A stretch of DNA of 64,000 nucleotides, taken from assembly GCA_023418355.1 (NCBI GenBank), contig JAEZZU010000337.1:7320-71319 (forward strand), in the 5' to 3' direction. Below are positions 33,452 to 42,900 of the stretch, piece after piece. A program made the position numbers and the translations under genes. The notes under the pieces are model-generated. The model did no database searches and was not told where the DNA came from. It saw only the letters and a list, made by a program, of their open reading frames with translations. The stretch comes from Pseudomonadota bacterium (GTDB lineage Bacteria; Pseudomonadota; Gammaproteobacteria; Burkholderiales; Burkholderiaceae_C). Positions within the stretch are counted from its first letter, which is position 1. Every line of letters starts with the position of its first letter.

Positions 33452-35407
33452 ATGCACATAAAAAAACAATCTCATTCAACTGTTTATAAAGTTAAAGAGA
33501 CTGGCGGTATTATCAATGTATATATTGATAGATTTCTTTCCGATGGTTCAAGGTTGTCGTCACCAGAGAACGCACATCTCTTATCCACAATACAAACCAT
33601 TATTCAAAAAGAGTACCCTACCGCCCCAAACAATGTGAAACAGCTTGGTACTAGCATAACACTTCTAGCAAATAGCTTAAGCATTTTAGTTCAATGGATG
33701 AAAATTCGCAATCTGCATTACTTCAGTCACCTTACAAATAATGATTTTAAAAATTTCATTTATGACAACTCTTGTGGTTTAGATGCTGTCTTAAAAAGTC
33801 AAGAGCGCCTTGCCATAGTACTTGAAGCAGTTAAAAATAAAAAATTAGCTACACCAAATAGCTTTGGTGATGCACTTATGCATGCAGGAATTCATAACTC
33901 GCGAGGTATTAGACTTAATGCAGCAAAGGAGTTATTTAATCACTTTATAAAAACAGGCGAGATAGCTGATTTTATCGATTTAAAACCTAATAAAACAGAC
34001 AGCTTTTTATGGAATAGAGCGAATGCCTTCCGACTTCTATGGATATACCGAGATAGTATTCCTGATGCTCTTTCCTTTGAACCTTCTCCAGGAGATGTGG
34101 CTAGACTCATAAAAACTTATGGTCACCCAACAAAAAGCACGCGTACTCTTCCTGTAAATTACACGTGTAATTTAGTTGGCATGGCTTTTACATGGGTCTA
34201 CGAATATGGTCCTGCTCTTTTAGATGTTCTTCGCAGTATTTATAATAAAAAAATATCCAAACATCAATTACGAGAGGCTATTAGATATTTCAACACCGAT
34301 GCTATAAAGAATGGTTGGAACATAAAATTGAATACAGTCCGAGATTATCAAAGCAAGGGCTATATTTCATGGAAGGTTGCTGCCACTACACTCCTACCTT
34401 CTGCTTGTTTTATCGTTTGCGGAATAATTACAGCACGCCGAGCTACGGAGCTTACATCTCTGGAACGTGAAAGCCTTCAAGGCAATTCCAAAACTGGATA
34501 TTGGATTAATACCTACCTAGCTAAACGTGCCAAGAATGAAACATTCCCATGCTCTCTTTCAGTTGCTGAAGCAATTCGCACATTGATAAAAATTCTTGAT
34601 ATCCGTGGCTTACATCAGAGTCAATTAATATTTGAGTCCATTAATGGAACTGGCCGCCTTAGTCAGCGCTTACGTAATGGTGTTGCTCGCTTTGGGAGAT
34701 TGGTAGATTCTGAAAATAAAGAACCATGGGATTTAGCACCACATCAGTTTCGTAGAATTTTCGCCTTGATATATAGATGGAAATATGACCATCCAAGCTT
34801 GCTAGCTCTTTCAGTTCACTTTGGACATATACATCCAAAGCAAATAAATAAATACACCAATTCAATAGAGTGGAAAAGAGCAAACCTCGAAGAAGGTAGA
34901 CGCTTTACTCTTACAAAGTTCCGTGAAATTGCTCTAGATATAACCGAACCCAAAGGTATCAATGGGAAATCTATAAAAAAAATGATTTCACGTGCTATAG
35001 CACAACTTGAACTAGTTGATGAATCTGAGATTGATGAAGTTTTAATTAATCTTATTGAAACAAGAGGCTATGACTTACGTGCAACCCCATGGGGTTATTG
35101 TGGCGCAAAGAGTTCACATTCAAATCTGCGCCGTGCAGCATGTACAAAAATTGATGAGGTTCGGTCGAAGGCATTAATAGAGCCAGAAAAATCTTCTGAA
35201 GATTTATGTGCTGGCTGCCTATTTTTCTCCACTGATAAATCTAGAGAAGCCCATTGGAATAACAAATTAAAAACCCTTAGTTTATCGGTTGAAAACTCAC
35301 CTGAAAACTCCATGGTCAAGAAACATTGCCAAGAAAGAATGCTGATTATAGAGAGATTTTCACGAAATAATTTCACATCCCAAATCGACAATGAAAACCC
35401 TATCTAA
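33452..35407 (+). CDS. large tyrosine recombinase (TnpB-like)
   Basis: A 651-residue recombinase with the full catalytic set: Arg in ITARRATELTSL near residue 328, His-x-x-Arg in APHQFRRIFALIY near 430, GHIHPKQINKYTNS near 457 with the likely nucleophilic Tyr about ten residues on. After the catalytic domain come about 180 residues with ACTKIDEVRSKAL and a CAGCLFF cysteine pair, a feature shared with its neighbour. Size and arrangement recall TnpB of Tn554-type elements. It starts five bases after the upstream stop and overlaps the next gene. Very AT-rich. Confidence 0.75.
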   Translation: MHIKKQSHSTVYKVKETGGIINVYIDRFLSDGSRLSSPENAHLLSTIQTIIQKEYPTAPNNVKQLGTSITLLANSLSILVQWMKIRNLHYFSHLTNNDFKNFIYDNSCGLDAVLKSQERLAIVLEAVKNKKLATPNSFGDALMHAGIHNSRGIRLNAAKELFNHFIKTGEIADFIDLKPNKTDSFLWNRANAFRLLWIYRDSIPDALSFEPSPGDVARLIKTYGHPTKSTRTLPVNYTCNLVGMAFTWVYEYGPALLDVLRSIYNKKISKHQLREAIRYFNTDAIKNGWNIKLNTVRDYQSKGYISWKVAATTLLPSACFIVCGIITARRATELTSLERESLQGNSKTGYWINTYLAKRAKNETFPCSLSVAEAIRTLIKILDIRGLHQSQLIFESINGTGRLSQRLRNGVARFGRLVDSENKEPWDLAPHQFRRIFALIYRWKYDHPSLLALSVHFGHIHPKQINKYTNSIEWKRANLEEGRRFTLTKFREIALDITEPKGINGKSIKKMISRAIAQLELVDESEIDEVLINLIETRGYDLRATPWGYCGAKSSHSNLRRAACTKIDEVRSKALIEPEKSSEDLCAGCLFFSTDKSREAHWNNKLKTLSLSVENSPENSMVKKHCQERMLIIERFSRNNFTSQIDNENPI

Positions 35408-35936
35408 TAAGCAACGTGCATCCGAAAGCGATGCAAATATTCAACGAAAACTTGCTTACATCGTAGAGCTTGTAGAAAAGATTTCAAATGGAGAAGATGT
35501 ACCCAAAGGCACATATCCAACAAATATCTCTCAATTCAGAGAATTTGAAGATTTAAATCTTGGCTTAAAAAGAATCGGAAGTCCTAAGTTATTAAACAAG
35601 AAAAGTTCTCCATCACGCGCATCACTCATCGATGAAATTGAAATCAATTTAGGAAAACTTTCCTCATTTAAATCAGCATACAAAAAGCCTCCTAAAAAAC
35701 CCAGCTTAAGTAATCAACTTGAGTCACTCAAAGCTGAACGAAACGACTTAAAGTACCTTGTTGGCCGTCTTTTAAGCCAAGTAGCTCTTCTATTGGATGA
35801 AAACCGAATATTAAAAGAAAATGAGTATGCCGCAGAGATTACGAAATACCGCACAAATAAAACTATTAAAGAATTGAATCAAAAAGTTGTGCGACTTGGG
35901 GGAACTCTACTTAAAAAGGTGGCATCAGATGAATAA
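35391..35936 (+). CDS. small coiled-coil protein of the recombinase module (TnpC-like)
   Basis: A 181-residue, Lys-rich protein. The C-terminal half is a predicted coiled coil (NQLESLKAERNDLKYLVGRLL and ALLLDENRILKENEYAAEI), preceded by basic patches (KKPPKKP). It overlaps the upstream recombinase by 17 bases and the downstream one by eight, so all are made together. Its place and size are comparable with TnpC of Tn554, a small accessory DNA-binding protein; I see no catalytic residues. Confidence 0.65.
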   Translation: MKTLSNKQRASESDANIQRKLAYIVELVEKISNGEDVPKGTYPTNISQFREFEDLNLGLKRIGSPKLLNKKSSPSRASLIDEIEINLGKLSSFKSAYKKPPKKPSLSNQLESLKAERNDLKYLVGRLLSQVALLLDENRILKENEYAAEITKYRTNKTIKELNQKVVRLGGTLLKKVASDE

Positions 35937-37236
35937 TACACCAAACTCTCTTTACTCTGATTTACTTGAAAACATAATCCCAGAATTCAATAAATACTTA
36001 GATATTTCAAAATCAAAAACCATTATTTTTCGCGGGCCTAAGGTTCTTGTTACAGATTCTTATTTTTCAATTTCAGGTATCTCTTATAAAAAAACCCCAA
36101 TAATTTTTGATTCATATGGAGATTTCATTGAAGTACCAAGTAAATGGCTAATATATCTACGAACAACACGGACTTCAAAAGGCAGTGTTCTGCAATATGC
36201 CAGTGCAATTTGCTCGTTTTGGCGACATCTCCAGAAAGTTGCTCATAGAGATTGGCAAAAAGTTGACGATACCTTACTTCGTGATTGGAGAAACCGGATG
36301 ATTCAAGGAGTAGATTCTATTAATTTACAAAAAAGGATGCGCACCATTAACAACAAACTACATGTAGTCATTGAGTTTTACAAATGGGCTCAAGAATACG
36401 GTTATGTGAAAAATATTATAGGAATTACCCAGCCAAACCATCCACCGTTTCCTATAAGGCTTGTTGAAGTCAACTACAGAAATCGAAGTAAAAAAACTTC
36501 TCCACTTATCTACAAAACACGAAAACCACCACTTTTACCGATACCAACCAACGAAGAAATTGACTCACTCTACACTCATATTTCTGGCTCTACACCTGCA
36601 GCCAGGCGAAATGTCTTACTTACTAAATGGGCGTTGGATTCAGGAATGAGAGAATCAGAAATTCTCAATAGAGTCATCTCAGATATACCTCCTTTGGTTA
36701 AATGTCAAGAGTTAATTGATTCAGACCGAATTTACTGGCTTGAGATAATTGGAAAAGGAGGAAAACAACGCATTGTTCCAGTGACACCCGAAGTTCTGAT
36801 AGAAACTCATAGATTTATAACATCTTCAAAGCACAGATTGTGCCCACGAGATTTAATGCTAAAAAGGCGTATTAGAAATACTAAAGAGGATAAGATTTTT
36901 TTAAGTGCGAGAACTGGGGAACCACTAAATAGACAAAGCGTCTCACACATTTTTTCCAAAGCATTTTCATTAGTAACCGGTCAATCAAACCGAAGAAAGC
37001 TACATTTTCACCGTCTACGTGCAAGATTCGCTAGCAGACTTGTGCAAGAGCTAGCAATTCAAACAATGGAAAGTGGCCGCTCAATATTCGAGTTGGATGA
37101 ACAAAAAATTCTGCTTGAGAGAGCTGCCGATATACTTGGACATCAAGACACACAGTCTTTAAAGCATTACCTCAACATATTTCTCGACCGAAATGAGTTA
37201 GCAGTTTCCAATGCAGCACGTAAATCACGCAGATAG
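35929..37236 (+). CDS. tyrosine recombinase (TnpA-like)
   Basis: A 435-residue phage-integrase-family protein. The N-terminal core-binding domain contains RTTRTSKGSVLQYASAICSF and the catalytic domain has Arg in DSGMRESEIL, Lys in GKGGKQRIVPV, His-x-x-Arg in LHFHRLRARFAS, and LGHQDTQSLKHYLNIF with the nucleophilic Tyr. All needed residues are present, so it should be active. The start at 35929 follows AAGGTGG and overlaps the coiled-coil gene. It most resembles TnpA of Tn554-like transposons and probably carries out strand exchange at the thyA core site. Confidence 0.82.
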   Translation: MNNTPNSLYSDLLENIIPEFNKYLDISKSKTIIFRGPKVLVTDSYFSISGISYKKTPIIFDSYGDFIEVPSKWLIYLRTTRTSKGSVLQYASAICSFWRHLQKVAHRDWQKVDDTLLRDWRNRMIQGVDSINLQKRMRTINNKLHVVIEFYKWAQEYGYVKNIIGITQPNHPPFPIRLVEVNYRNRSKKTSPLIYKTRKPPLLPIPTNEEIDSLYTHISGSTPAARRNVLLTKWALDSGMRESEILNRVISDIPPLVKCQELIDSDRIYWLEIIGKGGKQRIVPVTPEVLIETHRFITSSKHRLCPRDLMLKRRIRNTKEDKIFLSARTGEPLNRQSVSHIFSKAFSLVTGQSNRRKLHFHRLRARFASRLVQELAIQTMESGRSIFELDEQKILLERAADILGHQDTQSLKHYLNIFLDRNELAVSNAARKSRR

Positions 37237-37305
37237 AATTTATTACTAAAACTATTTGAATTTACTTAATAGCAGTGATTTTATAATTTTCCGAAATTAC
37301 AAATT

Positions 37306-38025
37306 TTATCGCCTCAATATATATTGATGATGATAATCAAGATACTCTAGGTGCTCTTTATTTAAATGGATTCGCCCCTTAAAACCATTAATACATAATC
37401 GCTTTTTGTCATCGGATGACAATCGAGAGGAAAAGACAAGTTCTCCTTCGGGCGAAAAAGTAATCCACCCCCCATCAAACAAGGCGTCTAAGTGAGGTGC
37501 CAGTAGCAGGCCATTAAAGACATCCAGACGCTCTTCATCAGTTTCGCAAGCAGCCCAAGGCTTGATGTGGGATGCTCGTAGTAAGGATGGAACCGCCAGC
37601 CCAGTCACGCAGCAGCGGCCTTGCCAGAAGTCCAGGAGTGCTTCACGAAAAATGTTCTGCCCAACCCGCTGCACAACCAGACGTTCTGCCTCGGTAGTTT
37701 GGGGAAGATGCCGAATTTGCGCTTTGAAGGCATCCGCCACACGGTTAGGCATGGTGCGTGCCATAGAAGCCGCTTGGTGCAGCACTGCGTAGAGCTGCTC
37801 AATGTCTGCAGCTTCTAATTCCCCGTTGTGTGTCTGTATCCGTAGCAGGCTAGGTACTGAGGTCCTGACCTTGTATCTACCACCGGGTTCTTGAGCAACG
37901 TACACCTTCTCTGGAAAAGTGGCTGAGCACAGTTCCAACTCACCGGAAGGCAATTGGGTAACTTGTCTTTCAAAACCACAGTCCGCAGCCGCTTTCTCAA
38001 TGCGAATGCGTTTATACGGACTCAT
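37306..38025 (-). CDS. HNH endonuclease, short paralogue
   Basis: A 239-residue protein with the same HNH domain as the protein at 22782-23948: RCCVTGLAVPSLLRASHIKPW and RLDVFNGLLLAPHLDALFDGG, with His153, Asn171 and His178. The N-terminal 130 residues are a separate small domain. Its start overlaps the stop of the DUF262 gene (ATGA), so the two proteins are made together and may form one restriction complex. The 3' end becomes AT-rich near the recombinase module. Confidence 0.75.
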   Translation of the reverse strand: MSPYKRIRIEKAAADCGFERQVTQLPSGELELCSATFPEKVYVAQEPGGRYKVRTSVPSLLRIQTHNGELEAADIEQLYAVLHQAASMARTMPNRVADAFKAQIRHLPQTTEAERLVVQRVGQNIFREALLDFWQGRCCVTGLAVPSLLRASHIKPWAACETDEERLDVFNGLLLAPHLDALFDGGWITFSPEGELVFSSRLSSDDKKRLCINGFKGRIHLNKEHLEYLDYHHQYILRR

Positions 38026-39785
38026 GCTGCACCGTCCAGTAGCTTTTGGTAGCCTGCTCGAATCACTGCTGCAATCAAAGGTCGGCGCGCTTTGAGGAAG
38101 TCATCGTACGAAAGCTCCCACCACGTGTCTGGAAGAGCGTGCCAAGTCGACATTTGCTGGAGTTCCTTCTCATCAAAACGTTTGGCGTAAAGCGGCCAAT
38201 AAGCAGATGGTGGACCGTCTGAAATGGTGATGTTGTCGTCCCATTCAACCAAGGCGTAGTTCGCAATTTGGTTGATGTCTCGCACGCTCTCAATGCCTTG
38301 CTTCTTCAGGTATTGACGAGGAAAGAGATGGTGACGCTCCAGCGCCTTTTTCTGTCCTTGAGCAGGTGGGTCCAGCAAATCTGAAACTGGACTTTTGGAA
38401 AACAAGGCTTTGGCTCCCAGCAAGGTTTGAGCAGCATAAAAGCCGAACAGTGCGGGGCTGCGACCCGCTGACGTCGCTAGTTCCATGGGCAGCGTTTTGC
38501 TCCAATAGTCATCGGTCAGCGTTGCTGTTGCAACGGCTGCAAGACGCTCGAGAAATTGCTCTGCTGTTTTGAGCTCCCGCAACTCTGCCAAATCTTGCTC
38601 CATGCGTGACTCAGGTGAAGTCGTGAAGCGGCCAGTGAGCAAGGACATGAAAATCCAGCGTGCAATAGCGCGTTTGAGCTGGAAATTCTCGACTTTGTAT
38701 TCAGTACGTCCGAGCAAATACAGCTGATAAGCAAACACCAGTGCATTCGTCGAGCTGATGGTCTTGGCACTGCGATAGCCTGCTGCGCGAACGATATTGA
38801 GAAAGTCGGACCAATACGTCAAATTCAACACCCGCGACTGTGCATCACGCAGTTTGCTGAATTGCTGGGAACGCTTTTCGGGCGTGGATTCACCAGTACT
38901 CAGGTCCTTGCCCCGCAAAAGTGAATACACGTGCTCCAGCCGGGCGCGCCTAAATGCGACGCCGACATCCACTCGAAGCAAGTGGTCTGGGTCGGGCTGG
39001 AAGATGGCATTGAACGGGCTGGGCACTCCCGCTTGAGCCGGGTAGCGCGCTGCACGGCAGAAGTTCTCTAGCTCTGTTCTGCCCTCATCCCAGAACACCG
39101 ACATCAGCGTCAAGATGAAGTCTGACTGATTAAGCTTTTTACCTTCGCTGTTGATACGCACGAAGACATCAGCAACTTGCTCTTCGGTGCAGCCCTGAGA
39201 AAGCTCCAAGGCAATGAAGGGAAAATTGGTAAGCCCTGCCAAGCGGTCGATGGCCTCAGCTATTTTTTCCTCTTCCTCATCAGAGACATCACGGGCTGCG
39301 GAAAGCCGTTTGAGGTAGTTCGCAATGGTCTTGTGCGTAGGCCGATTAAAGACCTCTGAGATATCAACGATGTACTCAGGGTCGCGCTCCGTAGTTGCAT
39401 CAGGCACCACAAAGCTGCCACTTTGAGGACGAAACGCAATGCGAATGTGCTCGCGCGCAAAGTTCTCGCGCAGTACAGCTTCACGGCGAATAACGGCGTA
39501 AAGCGATGTCAACCGCTGCTGTCCATCCACGATGAGCAAGTTGGGGGCTTTTTGCTTGTTGGTGTCGCCAATGGCTTTGGTATCTACCCCGTCGGCCCCA
39601 GTTTCCCAGAACAGGAAAAATCCCACAGGGTAGCCTCGGTACATGGAGTCAAACAGGTCCCGTACCTTGGCATTGGTCCAAACAAATGGGCGCTGGATAT
39701 CGGGCAAGCCAATCTGGCCCATATTGATGCCGTTGACCAAGCCACCCAAGGTGTATCGCACCTCTTTGAAAAGCGTCTCTGACAT
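38022..39785 (-). CDS. GmrSD-like DUF262-HNH protein
   Basis: The 587-residue protein begins with a DUF262 domain: LPDIQRPFVWTNAKVRDLFDS and the ParB-like motif IVDGQQRLTSLYA (residues 85-97), which in GmrS/BrxU-type enzymes takes part in nucleotide binding or hydrolysis. The C-terminus has an HNH-like segment ERHHLFPRQYL (His485/486) with INQIANYALVEW. Families with this arrangement (GmrSD, SspE, BrxU) cut modified or modified-less phage DNA. Together with the coupled HNH gene it forms a two-gene unit separated from the methylase operon by a 143-base gap. Confidence 0.78.
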   Translation of the reverse strand: MSETLFKEVRYTLGGLVNGINMGQIGLPDIQRPFVWTNAKVRDLFDSMYRGYPVGFFLFWETGADGVDTKAIGDTNKQKAPNLLIVDGQQRLTSLYAVIRREAVLRENFAREHIRIAFRPQSGSFVVPDATTERDPEYIVDISEVFNRPTHKTIANYLKRLSAARDVSDEEEEKIAEAIDRLAGLTNFPFIALELSQGCTEEQVADVFVRINSEGKKLNQSDFILTLMSVFWDEGRTELENFCRAARYPAQAGVPSPFNAIFQPDPDHLLRVDVGVAFRRARLEHVYSLLRGKDLSTGESTPEKRSQQFSKLRDAQSRVLNLTYWSDFLNIVRAAGYRSAKTISSTNALVFAYQLYLLGRTEYKVENFQLKRAIARWIFMSLLTGRFTTSPESRMEQDLAELRELKTAEQFLERLAAVATATLTDDYWSKTLPMELATSAGRSPALFGFYAAQTLLGAKALFSKSPVSDLLDPPAQGQKKALERHHLFPRQYLKKQGIESVRDINQIANYALVEWDDNITISDGPPSAYWPLYAKRFDEKELQQMSTWHALPDTWWELSYDDFLKARRPLIAAVIRAGYQKLLDGAA

Positions 39786-39875
39786 TTATCCCCTCTCGTT
39801 CTTTCTTTATGTGATTGTTATGTGTTGGTCACAAAAAACAGCATCAGTCCTGCTAAAAGCTTTTGCCGTGAATTC

Positions 39876-39906
39876 GCAGAGCAAAACATAGGGCGTTTTG
39901 CTCTGC
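39876..39906. terminator. hairpin between the methylase operon and the DUF262 gene
   Basis: Twelve-base arms GCAGAGCAAAAC and GTTTTGCTCTGC around a seven-base loop, 20 bases after the methylase stop. It has no clear T-run on the minus strand, so the terminator role is likely but not certain. Confidence 0.5.
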
Positions 39907-39928
39907 ATCTCTGACACGTCTCTACGCT

Positions 39929-42900
39929 TTAGAGCGCAGCGCCCCTCTCCAGCGCATCCCACGCCTCTAGCACCAACCGCTGTGTGCGGTATTCACCAAA
40001 CTCGCGCATTTCATTGTTCTTGAGGACGCGGAAGGTTTCGCTGGGGTAGTCCTCACCCATCACGTCCGCTGGGTCCAGGATGTAGCGGAGCTCGTCTCGA
40101 GTGAGGCCGTAGAGGCGGGCGTAGTAGGCATCCAATTCAGCGCGCAGTTGGGCGCGGCGCTCGGGGTTCCAGGGGAAGGGGGACAGCGGGGTGCCGCGCT
40201 GCTCGGGCGGGCGCGGGTCGGCGCTGGGCAGGGCGGCCAGCAGGTCATGGGCCCAGGCTTGCATGTCGTGGGCGGTGTGGGTGAGTTCCAGCACGCGCGG
40301 GACGATATAGGCCAGGTCGGCGGGGGTGTAGCGCTCGGGGGGAATGACCGGCAACTGCTTCATCAAGTAGAAATTGAAATTTAGACCTCCTAGTTTTTGC
40401 CTACAGATGTAGTCGAAAGGGAGGCAGACCAAGTTTGCAATCAGCGCAGCAGGCAACACACCCTCTCCAGTACCAGGCGTCATTAGAAACACGCTGTCGC
40501 CTGCAGCAACCCGAGGCAATATCGTCATCAAACATGTGCGCTCATTTGTGGCATTGGTTATGCGTCGATATCCCATCAACCACCTCGGACTGCGGCGGTC
40601 CATCCATGCATCCAGCCAGTCCAGATTGAGCTGGGTGGTACTGAATATTTGCAGGGCTTGCAATTGCGCCAGTTCGTCGCTGCTCAGGCCAAGACCTTGT
40701 GCAGGGTCGTCTTGCTGCGCCCATTTCTGGAATTGTGGCAGGGCTTTCTTGCCAGTCATGCCGCTAGCCTTGAGGGCATCGGCCAGCAGGGGGTAATGGT
40801 CAGATAACAGACCCTCGACGGCCTGGGTAGCACTCCAGGCCATAGCATTGCTCAAAGAAGCTACGTTATTGGTAGCTTCTTGCGCTTGCTGAGTGTGCGC
40901 TGGAGGCGGATTTTCTTCGTATTCCGCAAAAAGACTTCCGGTGGCGGAGCTGGGGGCTGCAGGTTGGGCGAGCAGTCGGTCAGCTTCTGTACGGAACAGG
41001 GTACCGGCCACCCAGCCGGCCAGTGCCAGCATAAGGTCGGTGTAGCACTTTTCCCGAAACTCAGTGCGTTCGGTACTGGCCTTCTCCTCGTACTTTGCCT
41101 GCTGCCAAGCCAGCCAGGCGTTAGCCACGCGGCTAGGTACGCGGGCAATGCGGGCCAGCACTTCTCGCTCGTCGACCCAGTAACGCGGGCTCACGGTAAA
41201 GCTGGGGTCGGCTTTCTGGTCTGGGCTTACATCCTCCGTATCCAGACCATTCGGCTTGTCAGGATTGCCCACGTACGTCGCCCACCGGTGGTCGAACTGG
41301 TGAATCATCTTGGCCTCATACAGCGGCAGGCGATGCGGTGCATCTGCGCTGGCAGGGCTATCGGCAAAGAGATGACTGTCGTTGGACATATCCAACATCC
41401 GCTGGAATGTAATGCCCCACGGATTGATTTCCGGAGCGATGCAGCGTGCGTCTTTGCCCTCACCTTCCCATTCGGCTTCGCGGATAAGCACAGGCGCGGC
41501 GCGGTAGAGCTTTTTGGTCAGCTCTGCGTCGCGCTGGCTGCGGAACACCGGACAGGTGCGCGTGTTGGGGTTAATCAGGCGGAATTCGTCAGGCGTGAGG
41601 GTGAAGCGGCGGCGCGGGTCGGTGGCTTGTGCCACCTGCGTGGCAAAGCAGACAAATTCGGCGGCCTCGGCAGCGCCCAGCGTCATCAGGCTGAATTTGA
41701 TGCGGCTATCGATGGCGGGAAAGATGCGCTCTAGGTTTTCAAAATCCAACAGGCTGGCCAAGCGCCCGGTTTGAGAGATGTGGCCAAAGTAGGCTTTGGT
41801 GGAGTCGTCGGTGGCAATGCCGGTGGGCACGATAAAACCCGCGCGGCCTTGGGGCGCGGTGAGTTGGAACAGGCTTTCGGCAAACAGCGCGTAGGTATTG
41901 ACATCGCCCACGCCCGTGAGCGGATAGCGGCCACTGTGGTGCGCGTAGAGGCTTGCGGCTTCGGCCCCTCGTCGCGCCGCAATAAAGTCCTCATACAAGC
42001 GCATTTCTGCGAGGTTTGGGGGACTAAGACCTTCTGCCTCCTCCACGTCTGGATACAGGGTATGCAATAAAAGCCCTTCGCGCAGCAATTCAATGCGCTT
42101 GGCTCGTTCAGCTTTGTTTTTTGCTGTAGCTACTAAGGGACTTCGGGTTGCGAAGAATTCTTCTTCCTGTAGCTTGATACGTTCCCAAGGCGGGTTGCCC
42201 AGCATGACGGAAAAACCACCTTTGGCTGCAATCTGCGGGAAAGCCAGCCACCAATGAAACACGCTGTGCGTACGACACAAATCATGTGCTGCTTGGTTGA
42301 GTTCAGGGCTCTGCGCCTGATTGCTGCTGGGATGCAGCAATCCCCATAAGTAGCCAGATAGGGGAATTCGCTGCATACCTTCCGGTACCTTAGGGGCCAA
42401 GAAAGCTGCCACATAGGTATCGGCCAGCTTGGCCAGTATGCTTTGCCCAGCCTGCTGACTTGCCTGTGCCCAAGCACTGCGTTTGGCTGCGATGCCATCT
42501 AAGGTATCGTCGTCCAAACCTTCTACACTGTGAGCATCTTTGGCTAAATTGGAGGCGGCAAACAAGTCATTCGCCAGCACTTGCTTCCAGCTTTTGAGTT
42601 CGGCCTTGTTTTTCTTTTTAAGCTCAGAAGCTGTCGCTTTGTCGTCGCCACTGAGCACGGTATAGGCTTCATCCGGAATACCGTTTTCCAGAATCTTGGG
42701 GTTCAGCACACCCAGAAGTGCATCGCCCACTTGCAAGTGGTGGTCGATAAAGGTCAGGGGGCGGTCGGGGGTGTAGGCCTCCAGCCACAGCGCAGTTTTG
42801 GCCAGGGCAATGGCCATGGGGTTTTTGTCCACACCATAAATGCAGCGGCTGACTACATCACGTAGGGCATGACGATAGTCCGCAGGTGTAGGTGCACCAC

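Noticed and set aside
39829..39838. Internal TCACAAAA resembling the right terminal repeat
   Set aside because: It lacks one base of the repeat, has no partner nearby and lies in an AT-rich gap where chance matches are likely.
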